From NCBI RefSeq assembly GCF_009363535.1, contig NZ_CP045369.1, positions 694,501 to 758,500 of the forward strand: a DNA stretch of 64,000 bases, in the 5' to 3' direction. The translations under genes were made by a program, and so were the position numbers. This DNA is from Microbulbifer sp. THAF38 (GTDB lineage: Bacteria; Pseudomonadota; Gammaproteobacteria; Pseudomonadales; Cellvibrionaceae). Under the pieces are notes generated by a model. That model was not told where the DNA came from. It saw only the letters and a program-made list of their open reading frames with translations, and did no database searches. Numbering within the stretch: position 1 is the first letter of the stretch; the number at the start of each line of letters is the position of its first letter. This document shows, piece by piece, positions 8,390-17,786 of the stretch.

Positions 8390-10459
8390 TTACCAGATCT
8401 TCACACGCTCCTCTTTTGGCAGGTACATGCCGTCACCCTCTTTCACATCGAAGGCTTCGTAGAAGGCTTCGATATTGGGCAGAACACCTTTCACCCGGTA
8501 CTCGGCGGGGGAGTGGGTATCCACCTTCATACGGCCACTCAGAGCTTCATCGCGAATCTTGCTGCGCCATACCTGGGCCCAGCCGAGGAATACACGCTGA
8601 TCGCCGGTAAAGCCATCGATTACCGGGGCTTCTTTGCCATTCAGGGACATTTTGTAGGCTTTGTAGGCGATGCCCAGGCCGGATAGGTCACCGATGTTTT
8701 CCCCCAGAGTCAGGTTGCCGTTAATGTGCTCGCCTTCTAGAGGTTCGAATGCATCGTACTGGGAAACCAGTTTTCCGGTGAGGTTCTCGAAGTTACTGCG
8801 GTCGGAGTCGGTCCACCAGTTGTTCAAGTAGCCCCTGCCATCAAACTTACTACCCTTGTCGTCGAAGCCGTGACCGATTTCATGGCCGATAACGCCACCG
8901 ATGCCACCGTAGTTCACCGCGTCGTCGGCATTCAGATCAAAGAAAGGCGGTTGCAGAATGGCCGCTGGGAAAACGATCTCGTTCATCGCCGGGTTGTAGT
9001 AGGCGTTCACAGTCTGTGGGCTCATGCCCCACTCACCGCGATCGATGGGCTTACCCAATTTGTTGCGATCGTAGCTGGCTTCAAACAGATTGGCTGCAAG
9101 CACGTTGTTCACGAGATTGTCGGCGTCCACTTTGAGGGCGGAGTAGTCGCGCCACTTGTCGGGGTAGCCGATCTTGGTCGTAAAGTTCTCCAGCTTGAAC
9201 AGCGCCTGCTTGCGGGTGTCCTCGCCCATCCACTCTAAAGACTCGATGGATTCACGGTAGGCAGCTTTCAGGTTGTCCACCAAGACTGTCATGCGTGCCT
9301 TGGCTTCCGGTGGGAAGTACTTCTCCACGTAGCGCTTGCCGACCAGCTCACCGACTGCGCCATTCACAAACTCTACGCCGCGCTTCCAGCGGGGTTCCAT
9401 CTGTTCTACACCGTGCAGCTTGGTGTTGTAAAAGTCGAAATGCGCCTGGGCAATGTCACTATGCATATAGGGCGCCATGGCAGAAAGTACCTTGACCTTC
9501 AGGTAGCGCTTCCAGGTGGCTATGTCGGTATCGACGATGATCTGGTTGGCGGCTTCCAGGTACTCGGGCTGACCCACAATAAAGTTGTCGGCCTTGGCCA
9601 GCTTGGCGGTTTTCAGGTAGCTGTCCCAGTCCACTGCGGGCATCAGTTCTTTCAGCTCGGCAACGGATTTCTTGTTGTAATATTTTTCGGGATCGCGGTT
9701 ATCCAGGCGGGTGCGGTGGTGTTTGGCCAGGCTCTCTTCCAGTTTGAAGATTTTGCCGGAGAACGCCTCGGCATTATCGAGCTCAGCCAGCTCCTGGATT
9801 TGTACCAGGTACTCTTTATAAGCTTTGCGTAGGCCTTTGCTCTTCTCGGTATCTTCGAAGTAGTAGTCGCGGTCTGGCAGGCCCAGGCCCGCTTGCCACA
9901 GGAAGGTGATGTAGTCCTCGACCTGCTTCAGGTCCTGGTAAATGCCGCCACCGAAGGGGACGTCATAGCCGGCGATGTCGGCATAGGCGAAGAAGTCGGT
10001 CAGATCCTTGCGGGTTTTAATAGCATCGATCTTGGCGAGTTCGGAGGAAACGGCGGCAATGCCTTTTTTCTCGATCAGCTTTTCATTCATAAAGCTGTTG
10101 TAAAGATCGCCAATCTGCTTGGCGTCGGCACTGCTGGCGCCTTTACCGGCCTCCATAATCAGTGTTTTAACCTGTTCGGTACTCTTGTCACGCAGGATTG
10201 AGAAGCCGCCCCAACGGGACTTGTCTGCGGGAATCTCGGTGTTTTTCAGCCAGGTACCATTCACATATGCGAAGAAGTCATCCTGTGGGCGCACGCTGGT
10301 ATCCATGGCGCTGAGGTCGATACCGGACGAGAGTTGCGTCTGCTCAGCTGCGGCCTTGTGATGACCTGAACCGCTGTGGTCGTGGGCCTGGGCCGTTAGG
10401 GATAGTTGGGTGCCGGCGAGGATGCCTGCAATCGCGACAGGTAATAGTAGTTTTTTCAT
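8390..10459 (-). CDS. M13 family (neprilysin/PepO-type) zinc endopeptidase
   Basis: 689 residues from the ATG at 10459; an in-frame start 39 codons upstream was rejected because MKKLLLPVAIAGILAG begins a normal Sec signal peptide ending near AQA. After the mature N-terminus HDHSGSGHH, the M13 N-terminal helical domain covers about residues 35-460, and the catalytic domain follows. The zinc site HEIGH is at 526-530, with the third ligand in ENIGD at 587-591, and the substrate-binding NAYYNP lies upstream. The C-terminal KIW matches the family ending, with no cysteine. Probably a periplasmic or surface oligopeptidase. The His-rich stretch just after the signal peptide could bind metal. Confidence 0.93.
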   Translation of the reverse strand: MKKLLLPVAIAGILAGTQLSLTAQAHDHSGSGHHKAAAEQTQLSSGIDLSAMDTSVRPQDDFFAYVNGTWLKNTEIPADKSRWGGFSILRDKSTEQVKTLIMEAGKGASSADAKQIGDLYNSFMNEKLIEKKGIAAVSSELAKIDAIKTRKDLTDFFAYADIAGYDVPFGGGIYQDLKQVEDYITFLWQAGLGLPDRDYYFEDTEKSKGLRKAYKEYLVQIQELAELDNAEAFSGKIFKLEESLAKHHRTRLDNRDPEKYYNKKSVAELKELMPAVDWDSYLKTAKLAKADNFIVGQPEYLEAANQIIVDTDIATWKRYLKVKVLSAMAPYMHSDIAQAHFDFYNTKLHGVEQMEPRWKRGVEFVNGAVGELVGKRYVEKYFPPEAKARMTVLVDNLKAAYRESIESLEWMGEDTRKQALFKLENFTTKIGYPDKWRDYSALKVDADNLVNNVLAANLFEASYDRNKLGKPIDRGEWGMSPQTVNAYYNPAMNEIVFPAAILQPPFFDLNADDAVNYGGIGGVIGHEIGHGFDDKGSKFDGRGYLNNWWTDSDRSNFENLTGKLVSQYDAFEPLEGEHINGNLTLGENIGDLSGLGIAYKAYKMSLNGKEAPVIDGFTGDQRVFLGWAQVWRSKIRDEALSGRMKVDTHSPAEYRVKGVLPNIEAFYEAFDVKEGDGMYLPKEERVKIW

Positions 10460-10636
10460 TTTGGCTAATTTTTGCTCAGCTGAATCAAGGGTACATGGTA
10501 AAAGGGGACACTGAGGTTGGGCAAGAGGGCTGCGTCTAGCGGCAGATGGGCTGCGGCAGATGGTGGCTTCTTTCAAGCCGGGACCGCGCTAGCAAGGAGG
10601 GGAAATCTGGAGAAATACTAACAGTGTTTTTTCAGC

Positions 10637-10661
10637 AAAAGCCCCACTGGGTGGGGCTTTT
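10637..10661 (-). terminator. intrinsic terminator after the chalcone-isomerase-like/TonB gene
   Basis: A 7-bp GC-rich stem (GCCCCAC with GTGGGGC, loop TGG) is flanked by AAAA on the left and TTTT on the right, so it can act in either direction. It sits about 30 bases past the stop of the leftward gene ending at 10691 and upstream of the M13 gene. Confidence 0.8.
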
Positions 10662-10696
10662 AGGAGAGCAATTTAGTCTAGGAGAGCAATTTAGTC
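10661..10696. repeat. 18-bp tandem duplication over a stop codon
   Basis: TAGGAGAGCAATTTAGTC occurs twice in direct succession (10661-10678, 10679-10696). The right copy contains the stop codon of the chalcone-isomerase-like/TonB gene, so the duplication produces a second in-frame stop behind the first. A recent replication slippage is the simplest explanation. Confidence 0.85.
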
Positions 10697-11959
10697 AGGC
10701 AAGTTAAAGGTAATTGGCAGCGAGAAGCTGAAGGATTCCTCTCCCAGCTGTGCGGGTACTGCAGGGTAGGGGGCCGCTCTCTCGACGGCTGCGCGGGCTT
10801 CTCGGTTAAGCGTGCCGAATCGAGACTCCTGGATTGCCTGAATATCAATCACCTCTCCGCGGGGATTGATCACTACATTCAGGCGCACACTGCCTTCCTG
10901 GCCACGCTCCTGGGCGCGTTTGGGATAGCGAATATGACGGAAGGTGTGGCGCAGCAAATTAGAGGTGTAAATTTGGCGAGCGAGTATCATGCCGGCGGTC
11001 AGAGGCGCCTCATCTTCCTCTTCAAATTCGTCATCCATATCGACAGCGGCCATATTTTCAGGGCTGCTTGCCGCTAGTTGCGTTGGCTCGCTGTTATTCT
11101 CCCCCTCCAATTCCAGCGGCTCTCCCTCCACCTGGGTAAGAGAATCTGCAGCCTCAGCCACTTGCTCTGTGACTTCCTCGGCCACTTCAAGTGCTTCTGA
11201 AGTAAGTGTTTCTGAAGCTTGCGGTGCAGAGGCTGCGGGAGTTGCCGGAGTCAGAGTCATGGTGGGGGGGGCGAGATCCACCTCAACCATTGTGGGCTTG
11301 GCTAACTCCTCTTCTTTCTGAGGGGCCTGTGCCGCGGCGAGAGCCTCCTCCTGGCCAATCTGCTTCAGCTGCAGCTCAGCAATACGCTCGCTGCTGGGCT
11401 CCAAACTCTCGAAAGTGGAGCGAAGGGAAGCGGGGACATCACCAGCGGAGAGCAGGCCATCGCGGAAATCCGTAGAAGGGGGCACTGGGCCGATCCAAGC
11501 GCGCAACAGGGTATTGAAGAAATCCGGGTTGGCTATCTCACCGAGAGTGATGCCATTGAGGGAAACCGTGGTGATACCGCTGTCGGCAGCGAAGTCTACG
11601 GCTAACTGGTCCCCGCGGTGCAGGCGGCCTCTAAATAGGTTGGCGAAGGTCACCATATCTTCAGCTTGGCTGCTCAGTGTGTCACCGCGGTTATTGATGG
11701 CGATACTCTCCATCCACTGATTGCGGAAGCGGCGCGCGGGCAGGCTCTTGGCCAACACCCGTACTTCCAGGCGCCGGGGTATCTCTGTGTTGTAGAGGTT
11801 GGCGGAGTCAGTGGAGAGACTCTCTGAGTAGATGGCGGCGATATAGAGCTCTTTGTTGAATTGTTGTTCGAGCGCAAGGCCATTTAAGAGCGGTGCAGCT
11901 GAGGCAGTTACAGCAAAAGTTAACACCCAAAGTGAGAAGACAATTTTTATCGATTTCAT
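10691..11959 (-). CDS. chalcone-isomerase-like domain fused to a C-terminal TonB domain
   Basis: 422 residues with a Sec signal peptide (residues 1-21, ending ASA). About residues 22-180 match the bacterial chalcone-isomerase-like family by features such as LYIAAIYSES, RRLEVRVLAKSLPARRF and SIAINNRGD. Residues 200-330 are a low-complexity Ala/Glu/Pro-rich linker. The last 85 residues are a TonB C-terminal fold (YPKRAQERGQEGSVRLNVVI and a final AAPYPAVP...FSLPITF). Known TonB proteins have an N-terminal membrane anchor; here the protein begins with a cleavable signal and a globular domain, so it is not a classical energy transducer. The function is unknown; it may act on an outer-membrane or cell-wall partner. 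Confidence 0.8.
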   Translation of the reverse strand: MKSIKIVFSLWVLTFAVTASAAPLLNGLALEQQFNKELYIAAIYSESLSTDSANLYNTEIPRRLEVRVLAKSLPARRFRNQWMESIAINNRGDTLSSQAEDMVTFANLFRGRLHRGDQLAVDFAADSGITTVSLNGITLGEIANPDFFNTLLRAWIGPVPPSTDFRDGLLSAGDVPASLRSTFESLEPSSERIAELQLKQIGQEEALAAAQAPQKEEELAKPTMVEVDLAPPTMTLTPATPAASAPQASETLTSEALEVAEEVTEQVAEAADSLTQVEGEPLELEGENNSEPTQLAASSPENMAAVDMDDEFEEEDEAPLTAGMILARQIYTSNLLRHTFRHIRYPKRAQERGQEGSVRLNVVINPRGEVIDIQAIQESRFGTLNREARAAVERAAPYPAVPAQLGEESFSFSLPITFNLPD

Positions 11960-12301
11960 TGTTCTATGGTGTCTGCAAGTCCGGAAGCGTGGCTCCGGTT
12001 ATTAAAATTGAGGTATCCCTCCCCGGTGCACACAAATCCTATGAATGAGTGCGCATTGAAAGTGTGAGAGAGCACACTGTGCTCAACACTTCGCCTAACT
12101 CTACTGCAACTGCAATGGAGTTCAAGCCTAGTGAGGTTAGAATGCCCTCCCGCGCGGCATCGCGGGTCTAAGCCGGGAAACGATTGTCATAGCCATCGAC
12201 GGGTGTGGCAGACCGATATCGTTTAGAATCCGGCCTCGCCAAGTGGCATCCGCCACACTTCGGGAAAAAATGGAAAAGTTTTCACTAATTTTGCGGTATC
12301 T
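11960..12301. other. intergenic region between divergent genes
   Basis: 342 bases between the leftward TonB-like gene and the rightward cyclic-nucleotide-binding gene. It must hold both promoters. A GC-rich patch around 12140-12260 contains short imperfect inverted repeats but no convincing gene, tRNA or riboswitch. Confidence 0.4.
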
Positions 12302-13000
12302 ATGGAAATTAAGCCTCTTATTGACTATCCGCGGGAAGCTGTCGATAAGCTCCTAAACGTTATTCATTTGTTTCGTGATATTCGTGCGGCCAGTGAGTGG
12401 CAGTACGACGTACTGTTAAAGCGCTCCAGGCTTTTGAGTTTGCAGCCGGGGGAGCAGTTACTGCGCGCTGGCGATGTCGATCAGTGGGTTTTTTTCCTGC
12501 TGCGTGGTGAATTGCAGGTCCAGGTGGAAGCTAGCGGTCATGGAGGGGAGCGGACTCTCGCGGTTATCCGCCCAGGAGAACTATTCGGCGATCTCTCCAT
12601 GCTGTTGGCGGAGCCCCGCAGCGCTAATGTTTTTGCCGCACACAATAGCCGTGAGACCCAGGTACTCGGGCTCGATTGCACCCTGTTTGGTGATTTGGAA
12701 GATTTTTCCCTGTTGCAGCTGCCGACAAAGTTGACCTTTTACCGCAACATGGTGCACTCGCTGCGCTGGAAGCTGGAGGTGTACCGCTCCAAGTATCCGA
12801 GCCACCAGTTGGCCGATAGCCACCGCAAATTAAAACTCTATACCGGGCCGAAGAATTGCCGCGAGGAGTTGGTTGCTTTGGCAGATCAGGCCAGGGCTCT
12901 GGCGAGAATACTTCTCGACTGGAATGCAGAATTTGGTTCTGGTGAATTGATTGATGATGAGTCCGATATGCTCGGTTTTCTGGAATCGATGCTGTCTTAA
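12302..13000 (+). CDS. cyclic nucleotide-binding domain protein without DNA-binding domain
   Basis: 232 residues. A single cNMP-binding beta-roll covers about residues 40-150, with the PGEQLLRAGD entry and the phosphate-binding cassette region GELFGDLSMLLAEPRSANV (FGDLS in place of the commoner FGExA). The C-terminal 80 residues are helical and show no helix-turn-helix, so this is not a CRP/FNR transcription factor; it resembles stand-alone cNMP sensors that act through protein contacts. There is no strong Shine-Dalgarno ahead of the ATG. It lies just upstream of the RND efflux pair but is separated from it by about 280 bases. The ligand and partner are unknown. Confidence 0.8.
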   Translation: MEIKPLIDYPREAVDKLLNVIHLFRDIRAASEWQYDVLLKRSRLLSLQPGEQLLRAGDVDQWVFFLLRGELQVQVEASGHGGERTLAVIRPGELFGDLSMLLAEPRSANVFAAHNSRETQVLGLDCTLFGDLEDFSLLQLPTKLTFYRNMVHSLRWKLEVYRSKYPSHQLADSHRKLKLYTGPKNCREELVALADQARALARILLDWNAEFGSGELIDDESDMLGFLESMLS

Positions 13001-13284
13001 TTTCTTTTAAAATGATGCGGCCAGTGTCTCCTGTGGATTTGTCTGGCCGGTCTCTCTCTGCTGCTTAGTACATATTTTTCCGGCGCTGCCCGCGAAGTGT
13101 TCCCCCCTTCTTATACTCATTGTGCTCAGACATCTGCTGATGTCGCCGGCCCCGCAGCTATGTCACCTGATCTATTTCTCTGAGATTTCAATTTAGGAAT
13201 ATGGCTGGGCTGTGTAAAATTTGGTCTACTCAAATCACTGCGCCAGCGGCGGCAGTTTTATTTGTGCCTGACAGGTTTCTATTT

Positions 13285-14481
13285 ATGAGTGCACTGGTAT
13301 CCATCTGGTCTAACCGAAATTATCGAATCGCCCTGCTCGTTACCCTGCTGGCCCTTGCCTGGCTGTTCAGTGGAGTTTTATTGCCTGAGAAGGAGGGCGA
13401 CGACGTTAGCCCTGCTGAAGAGGTTGGAGTTGTGCCCGAGATGGCCATACGGGTTCAGGCTCAGCGAATTGAGGCTCAGTCCTACGCTACACGGGTGTTG
13501 GTCAATGGTCATACCGAAGCGAATCGCAGCGTGCGCCTGCGGGCAGAGCTAGATGGCGTTATTTCCCGACTGCCTGTAGCTGAGGGAAGCCAAGTGCGGC
13601 AAGGCGAGGTGATTTGTGAAATTGAAGCGGAAGATCGCCTGGAAAAACTGGCCCTGGCCGAAGCCGCGTTAAATAAAGCGCGGCTGGATTATGCCGGCGC
13701 CGAGCGCTTGAAAAATAAGGGCCTGCAGTCTGATACGGCTATGGCTCAACAGAGCGTTGCCCTGGCACAGGCGCAGGCGGATTTCACTTCGGCCAAGGTG
13801 ATGGTGGATAACCTGAAAGTTCGCGCGCCTTTTGCTGGTGTGGTCAATAAGCGCGCGGTAGAGCTGGGGGATTTTATTCGCCGGGGAGAGGAGTGTGCGA
13901 CTCTGCTGGATTTGGATCCGATTCTGGTGGTTGGCGAGGTCTCCGAGAATCAAGTGGGCAATCTGGTTCCCGCGGGCCCGGCTAGCGCAGAATTACAGCG
14001 CGGTATCCCGGTTAAGGGCAAGTTGCGTTATATCAGCCAGCAGGCCCAAGAGGTGACCCGCGCTTACCGGGTTGAGGTGGCGGTGAATAATCCCGGTAAC
14101 CTGCTGCGCGGAGGTTTGAGTGGTCGCCTGGCTCTGCCCACCGGTGAAATTCTGGCACACCATATTAATTCCTCGCTACTGACACTGGATGACAGCGGCA
14201 CATTGGGCGTGCGTGTTCTCGATGAAAACAATCGGGTAGATTTTATCAACGTTACCTTGGTGGGCGATGGGGATGGGGGTGTTTGGGTCAGCGGTTTGCC
14301 GGACCCGGTTACTCTGATTACCGTCGGTCAGGAGTATGTGAGCCAGGGCGATATTGTTCGGGTCGATATGCACCCGGCAGAACCCGCACTGAATGCGCAA
14401 TCCCCATCTGTGGATATTGATCCTGAAGTGATGCCCGCCTCAAAGGGGCTGCCCGCACAGGAAGATCAGGAAGGTAACTAG
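13285..14481 (+). CDS. RND efflux periplasmic adaptor (membrane fusion protein)
   Basis: 398 residues from the ATG at 13285, which places the hydrophobic anchor (IALLVTLLALAWLFSGVLL) near the N-terminus; an in-frame ATG at 13201 would add 28 residues of poor signal character. Typical adaptor order: N-terminal anchor, lipoyl halves around an alpha-hairpin (about 75-185, RLPVAEGSQVRQGEVICEIE and VRAPFAGVVNKRAVELGDFI), a beta-barrel, then a membrane-proximal domain. It links an inner-membrane RND pump to an outer-membrane channel. It ends two bases before the pump gene, so the two form an operon. No outer-membrane factor is encoded nearby, so a channel from elsewhere is presumably shared. Confidence 0.92.
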   Translation: MSALVSIWSNRNYRIALLVTLLALAWLFSGVLLPEKEGDDVSPAEEVGVVPEMAIRVQAQRIEAQSYATRVLVNGHTEANRSVRLRAELDGVISRLPVAEGSQVRQGEVICEIEAEDRLEKLALAEAALNKARLDYAGAERLKNKGLQSDTAMAQQSVALAQAQADFTSAKVMVDNLKVRAPFAGVVNKRAVELGDFIRRGEECATLLDLDPILVVGEVSENQVGNLVPAGPASAELQRGIPVKGKLRYISQQAQEVTRAYRVEVAVNNPGNLLRGGLSGRLALPTGEILAHHINSSLLTLDDSGTLGVRVLDENNRVDFINVTLVGDGDGGVWVSGLPDPVTLITVGQEYVSQGDIVRVDMHPAEPALNAQSPSVDIDPEVMPASKGLPAQEDQEGN

Positions 14482-14483
14482 CG

Positions 14484-17400
14484 ATGAAATTATTAGAGAG
14501 CGCGATTGAGCGTAATCGCAGCGCTATTTGCCTGATGCTGTTGATTGTCCTTGTGGGGCTGGTGGCCCGCGGCGCTATGACAATTGAGTCTAGCCCTGAA
14601 GTAAACCCTCCATTTGTGGTAGTGCAGGTGACCCATGAGGGGATTTCTCCCGAAGATGGTGTGCGTCTGCTAGTCCGCCCCCTGGAGCAGGAAATTCGTG
14701 CTGTCGAAGGCGTTGTCGAGGTGATTGCGGTCGCCCGCGAGTCTCTGGCCTATATCGTGGTGGAATTCGACTCCGCAATTGATGTGGATGATGCAGTGGA
14801 TGATATCCGCAATGCGGTGGAGCGTGCTCGTGCAAAACTGCCCAGGGATGCGGAGGAACCCACCGTCGAGGAGGCATCGGCACAACCCTTCCCCACAATT
14901 GTGGTTACCCTCTCCGGGGAAAAAGTCAGTGAGCGGGTACTGCTCAGCAGTGCCCAGCTGCTCAAGCGCAAAATAGAAAATATCAGCGATGTCTTGAGTG
15001 CAGATCTACACGGCAATCGCGAAGAGGTGGTCGAGGCAACAATCGACCCGGTGCGTCTGGAACACTACCAAGTGACCAGCGCGGAACTGATTAATGCGGT
15101 ACTGGGTAATAACCTGCTGATTCCCGCAGGGGAACTGGATACGGATCGCGGACGTTTTTCTGTCAAGGTTCCTGGCCTTATTGAGAGCGCACAGGATGTC
15201 TATGAAATCCCACTAAAGAACTCTGCGGATGGTGTGGTTACCCTCGGTGATGTCACCGATATTCGTCGCACCTTTAAGGACGCTGTGAGTTATACCAGTA
15301 TCAATGGTCGGCCAGGACTCGCTATTAATGTAGAGAAACGCAACGACGCCAGCTCCGTTAATGTGGCCGACCGGGTCAGATCGGTGGTGCAAGAGGAGTT
15401 GGGAGCATTGCCCCAGGGCGTAAAAGTCGAGTTTGTTTTTGACCAGTCCAACTTTGCGCGGGATATGGTCAGCGAGATGCAGGGCAATATTCTTACCGCG
15501 ATGCTGCTGGTGATGATTATTGTGGTGGCCGCCTTGGGGTTCCGCTCAGGCATTTTGGTGGGCCTGGGGGTGCCGTTCTCTTTACTGTTTGGCTCTATCG
15601 TCACATGGTATCTGGGTTATTCCTTTAATTTTATGGTGATGTTCGGCATGTTGCTGGCTCTCGGCATGCTGATCGATGGCTCCATTGTTATTACCGAGTT
15701 TGCCGATCGCAAAATGGCTGAAGGTATGAGCGCACGAAACGCTTATATCGCTTCGGTCAGCCGTATGTTTTGGCCGGTAGTGGCCTCCACCGCAACCACG
15801 CTCGCCGCTTTCCTACCGATTATGCTTTGGCCGGGGGTAGTCGGAGAGTTCATGCGCTACCTGCCGGTCACCGTCTTTGCGGTATTAGCAGGGTCGCTGC
15901 TCTACGCACTGTTTTTTGCTCCGGTGCTGGGTGCTTTGTTTGGCAAAAGTAATTTGGCCAGTTCCACGCGCAATTATTTAAAGCAGCTAGAAGAGGGACA
16001 GCCCGCGCATTTGCCGGGAATTACTGGTTTCTATGCCCGCTTCTTGGCTTTTGTTCTGCGCCGCCCGGCAATGGCCTTCGCCACTACGATTGTTCTCTTG
16101 GTTTCTATTTTTATCGCTTTTGGCCGTTTCGGCGCCGGGGTCGAATTTTTCACCGAGACCGAGGAGCAGTACGGCAACGTTGAGATCCGGGCTCAGGGCA
16201 ACCTCTCCATGGCGGAGAAGAAAGTATTGGTTGCCCAGGTGGAAAAAGCAGTGCTTAGCATTCCCGAAGTACGGATTGCACATACGACGATCGGCTCCGG
16301 TGGGATTTCAGGCAACTCCGATCGCGCACCGGACCAGATTGCCAATATGTTGGTGGAACTATTGCCTGCCGAAGAACGCGAGCGGCGCAGCCGGGATATT
16401 TTCGAAGATATCCGTGTGCGTACAGCGGATTTTGCCGGGATCAAAGTTACGGCCAATGTAATGGAAGGGGGCCCGCCAGTCGGCAAGGATATTGTGCTGG
16501 AGTTACGTGGGCAGGATTACGAAAAATTGTTAGCGGAAACCTGGCGTTTGCACCGGGCGATGGAGGATGACTTCGGTGGTTTACGGGATATTGTGAATAC
16601 CGCACCACTGCCGGGTATCCAGTGGGAGGTGCGGGTAGACCGTGCCAAGGCTTCCCTGTATGGAGCTGATTTAACTGAGGTGGGGCGAGCGGTTCAGTTG
16701 GTGACCAACGGTGTACGCGTGGCGGAGTACCGCCCCGATGACACCGATGAAGAAGTAGATATCCGCATTCGTTATCCACAGAGTGCTCGCGGTATTGCCG
16801 CCCTGGATCAACTAAAAGTAAATACTCCGCGCGGTACAGTGCCAATCAGCAGTTTTGTACAGACGGTGGCCATGCCGAAGGTGGACAAGATTGAAAGGAT
16901 TGATGGTATTACCCGCATGCAGGTAAAAGCCGATGCCCAGGAGGGCGTATTACCGGATGACAAGGTGAAAGAAATCCGGGCCTGGCTTGAGCAGAATCCT
17001 GTAGATCCCAGTGTGGAGTTACTCTTTCGCGGTGCGGATGAAGAGCAGAATGAGTCATTCCAGTTTTTAGGTGTGGCTTTTCTGCTTTCACTGTTTTTGA
17101 TGTTTATCCTGCTAGTAACCCAGTTCAACAGCTTTTATCAGTCGTTGTTGATTTTGTCTTCAGTGATTATGTCGACGTTAGGGGTGATGTTGGGATTGTT
17201 ACTTAGCCAGAGCACCTTCAGTGTCATCATGACTGGGGTAGGGATCGTTGCTCTCGCAGGGATTGTGGTTAACAACAATATTGTATTGATCGATACCTAT
17301 AACTTTGTGCGTAAGAGTGAGCCTGGACTTAGCCCCGCAGAAGCGGCTCTCAAGGCTTCCACACAAAGGTTGCGTCCGGTATTTCTCACTACTGCGACTA

Positions 17401-17636
17401 CGATTCTCGGTTTGTTGCCGTTAGCGCTTGGGGTGAGCGTCGATATGGTGGGAAGAAACGTTGTGGTGGATGGTGTTATTGCTTCCTTTTGGGTCAAGTT
17501 GGCTAGTGCCATCGTCTATGGACTGTCTTTCTCCACACTGCTGACGTTACTGGTGACTCCGGTGTTGCTGGTTTTGCCAGGGCATTTACGTGATAAATTT
17601 TCCAGGAAAAAGGTCGCTAGTCCTCAGTTGAGCTAG
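14484..17636 (+). CDS. RND efflux pump inner-membrane permease
   Basis: 1050 residues, the usual size for AcrB/MdtB-class pumps: 12 membrane helices with two large periplasmic loops (about residues 35-335 and 555-860). Family motifs include ESSPEVNPPFVVVQ near the N-terminus and PLALG near the second helix bundle. In helix 4 the paired aspartates of the AcrB proton relay are reduced to one (LIDGSIV, D398-G399). The helix 10 position of the relay lysine reads VVNNNIVLID (N930-N932), as in several non-AcrB branches. The substrate cannot be assigned. It is cotranscribed with the adaptor upstream. Confidence 0.93.
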   Translation: MKLLESAIERNRSAICLMLLIVLVGLVARGAMTIESSPEVNPPFVVVQVTHEGISPEDGVRLLVRPLEQEIRAVEGVVEVIAVARESLAYIVVEFDSAIDVDDAVDDIRNAVERARAKLPRDAEEPTVEEASAQPFPTIVVTLSGEKVSERVLLSSAQLLKRKIENISDVLSADLHGNREEVVEATIDPVRLEHYQVTSAELINAVLGNNLLIPAGELDTDRGRFSVKVPGLIESAQDVYEIPLKNSADGVVTLGDVTDIRRTFKDAVSYTSINGRPGLAINVEKRNDASSVNVADRVRSVVQEELGALPQGVKVEFVFDQSNFARDMVSEMQGNILTAMLLVMIIVVAALGFRSGILVGLGVPFSLLFGSIVTWYLGYSFNFMVMFGMLLALGMLIDGSIVITEFADRKMAEGMSARNAYIASVSRMFWPVVASTATTLAAFLPIMLWPGVVGEFMRYLPVTVFAVLAGSLLYALFFAPVLGALFGKSNLASSTRNYLKQLEEGQPAHLPGITGFYARFLAFVLRRPAMAFATTIVLLVSIFIAFGRFGAGVEFFTETEEQYGNVEIRAQGNLSMAEKKVLVAQVEKAVLSIPEVRIAHTTIGSGGISGNSDRAPDQIANMLVELLPAEERERRSRDIFEDIRVRTADFAGIKVTANVMEGGPPVGKDIVLELRGQDYEKLLAETWRLHRAMEDDFGGLRDIVNTAPLPGIQWEVRVDRAKASLYGADLTEVGRAVQLVTNGVRVAEYRPDDTDEEVDIRIRYPQSARGIAALDQLKVNTPRGTVPISSFVQTVAMPKVDKIERIDGITRMQVKADAQEGVLPDDKVKEIRAWLEQNPVDPSVELLFRGADEEQNESFQFLGVAFLLSLFLMFILLVTQFNSFYQSLLILSSVIMSTLGVMLGLLLSQSTFSVIMTGVGIVALAGIVVNNNIVLIDTYNFVRKSEPGLSPAEAALKASTQRLRPVFLTTATTILGLLPLALGVSVDMVGRNVVVDGVIASFWVKLASAIVYGLSFSTLLTLLVTPVLLVLPGHLRDKFSRKKVASPQLS

Positions 17637-17674
17637 GCTAGCTCTTGGTTAGACTATTTTTGTGATCACGACTT

Positions 17675-17700
17675 ACGGGGGCTAATGCCCCCGTTTCTTT
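17675..17700 (+). terminator. intrinsic terminator of the RND operon
   Basis: An 8-bp GC-rich stem (ACGGGGGC with GCCCCCGT, loop TAAT) is followed by TTCTTT. It lies about 40 bases past the pump stop codon. Confidence 0.88.
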
Positions 17701-17786
17701 ATTGTGATTAAAGGTTTTGACTGATAGTTGGGGCAAAAGCCGGAGAAAATATTGGGAAACAGTTAGAGCAGAAGTTAGGAACAGAA

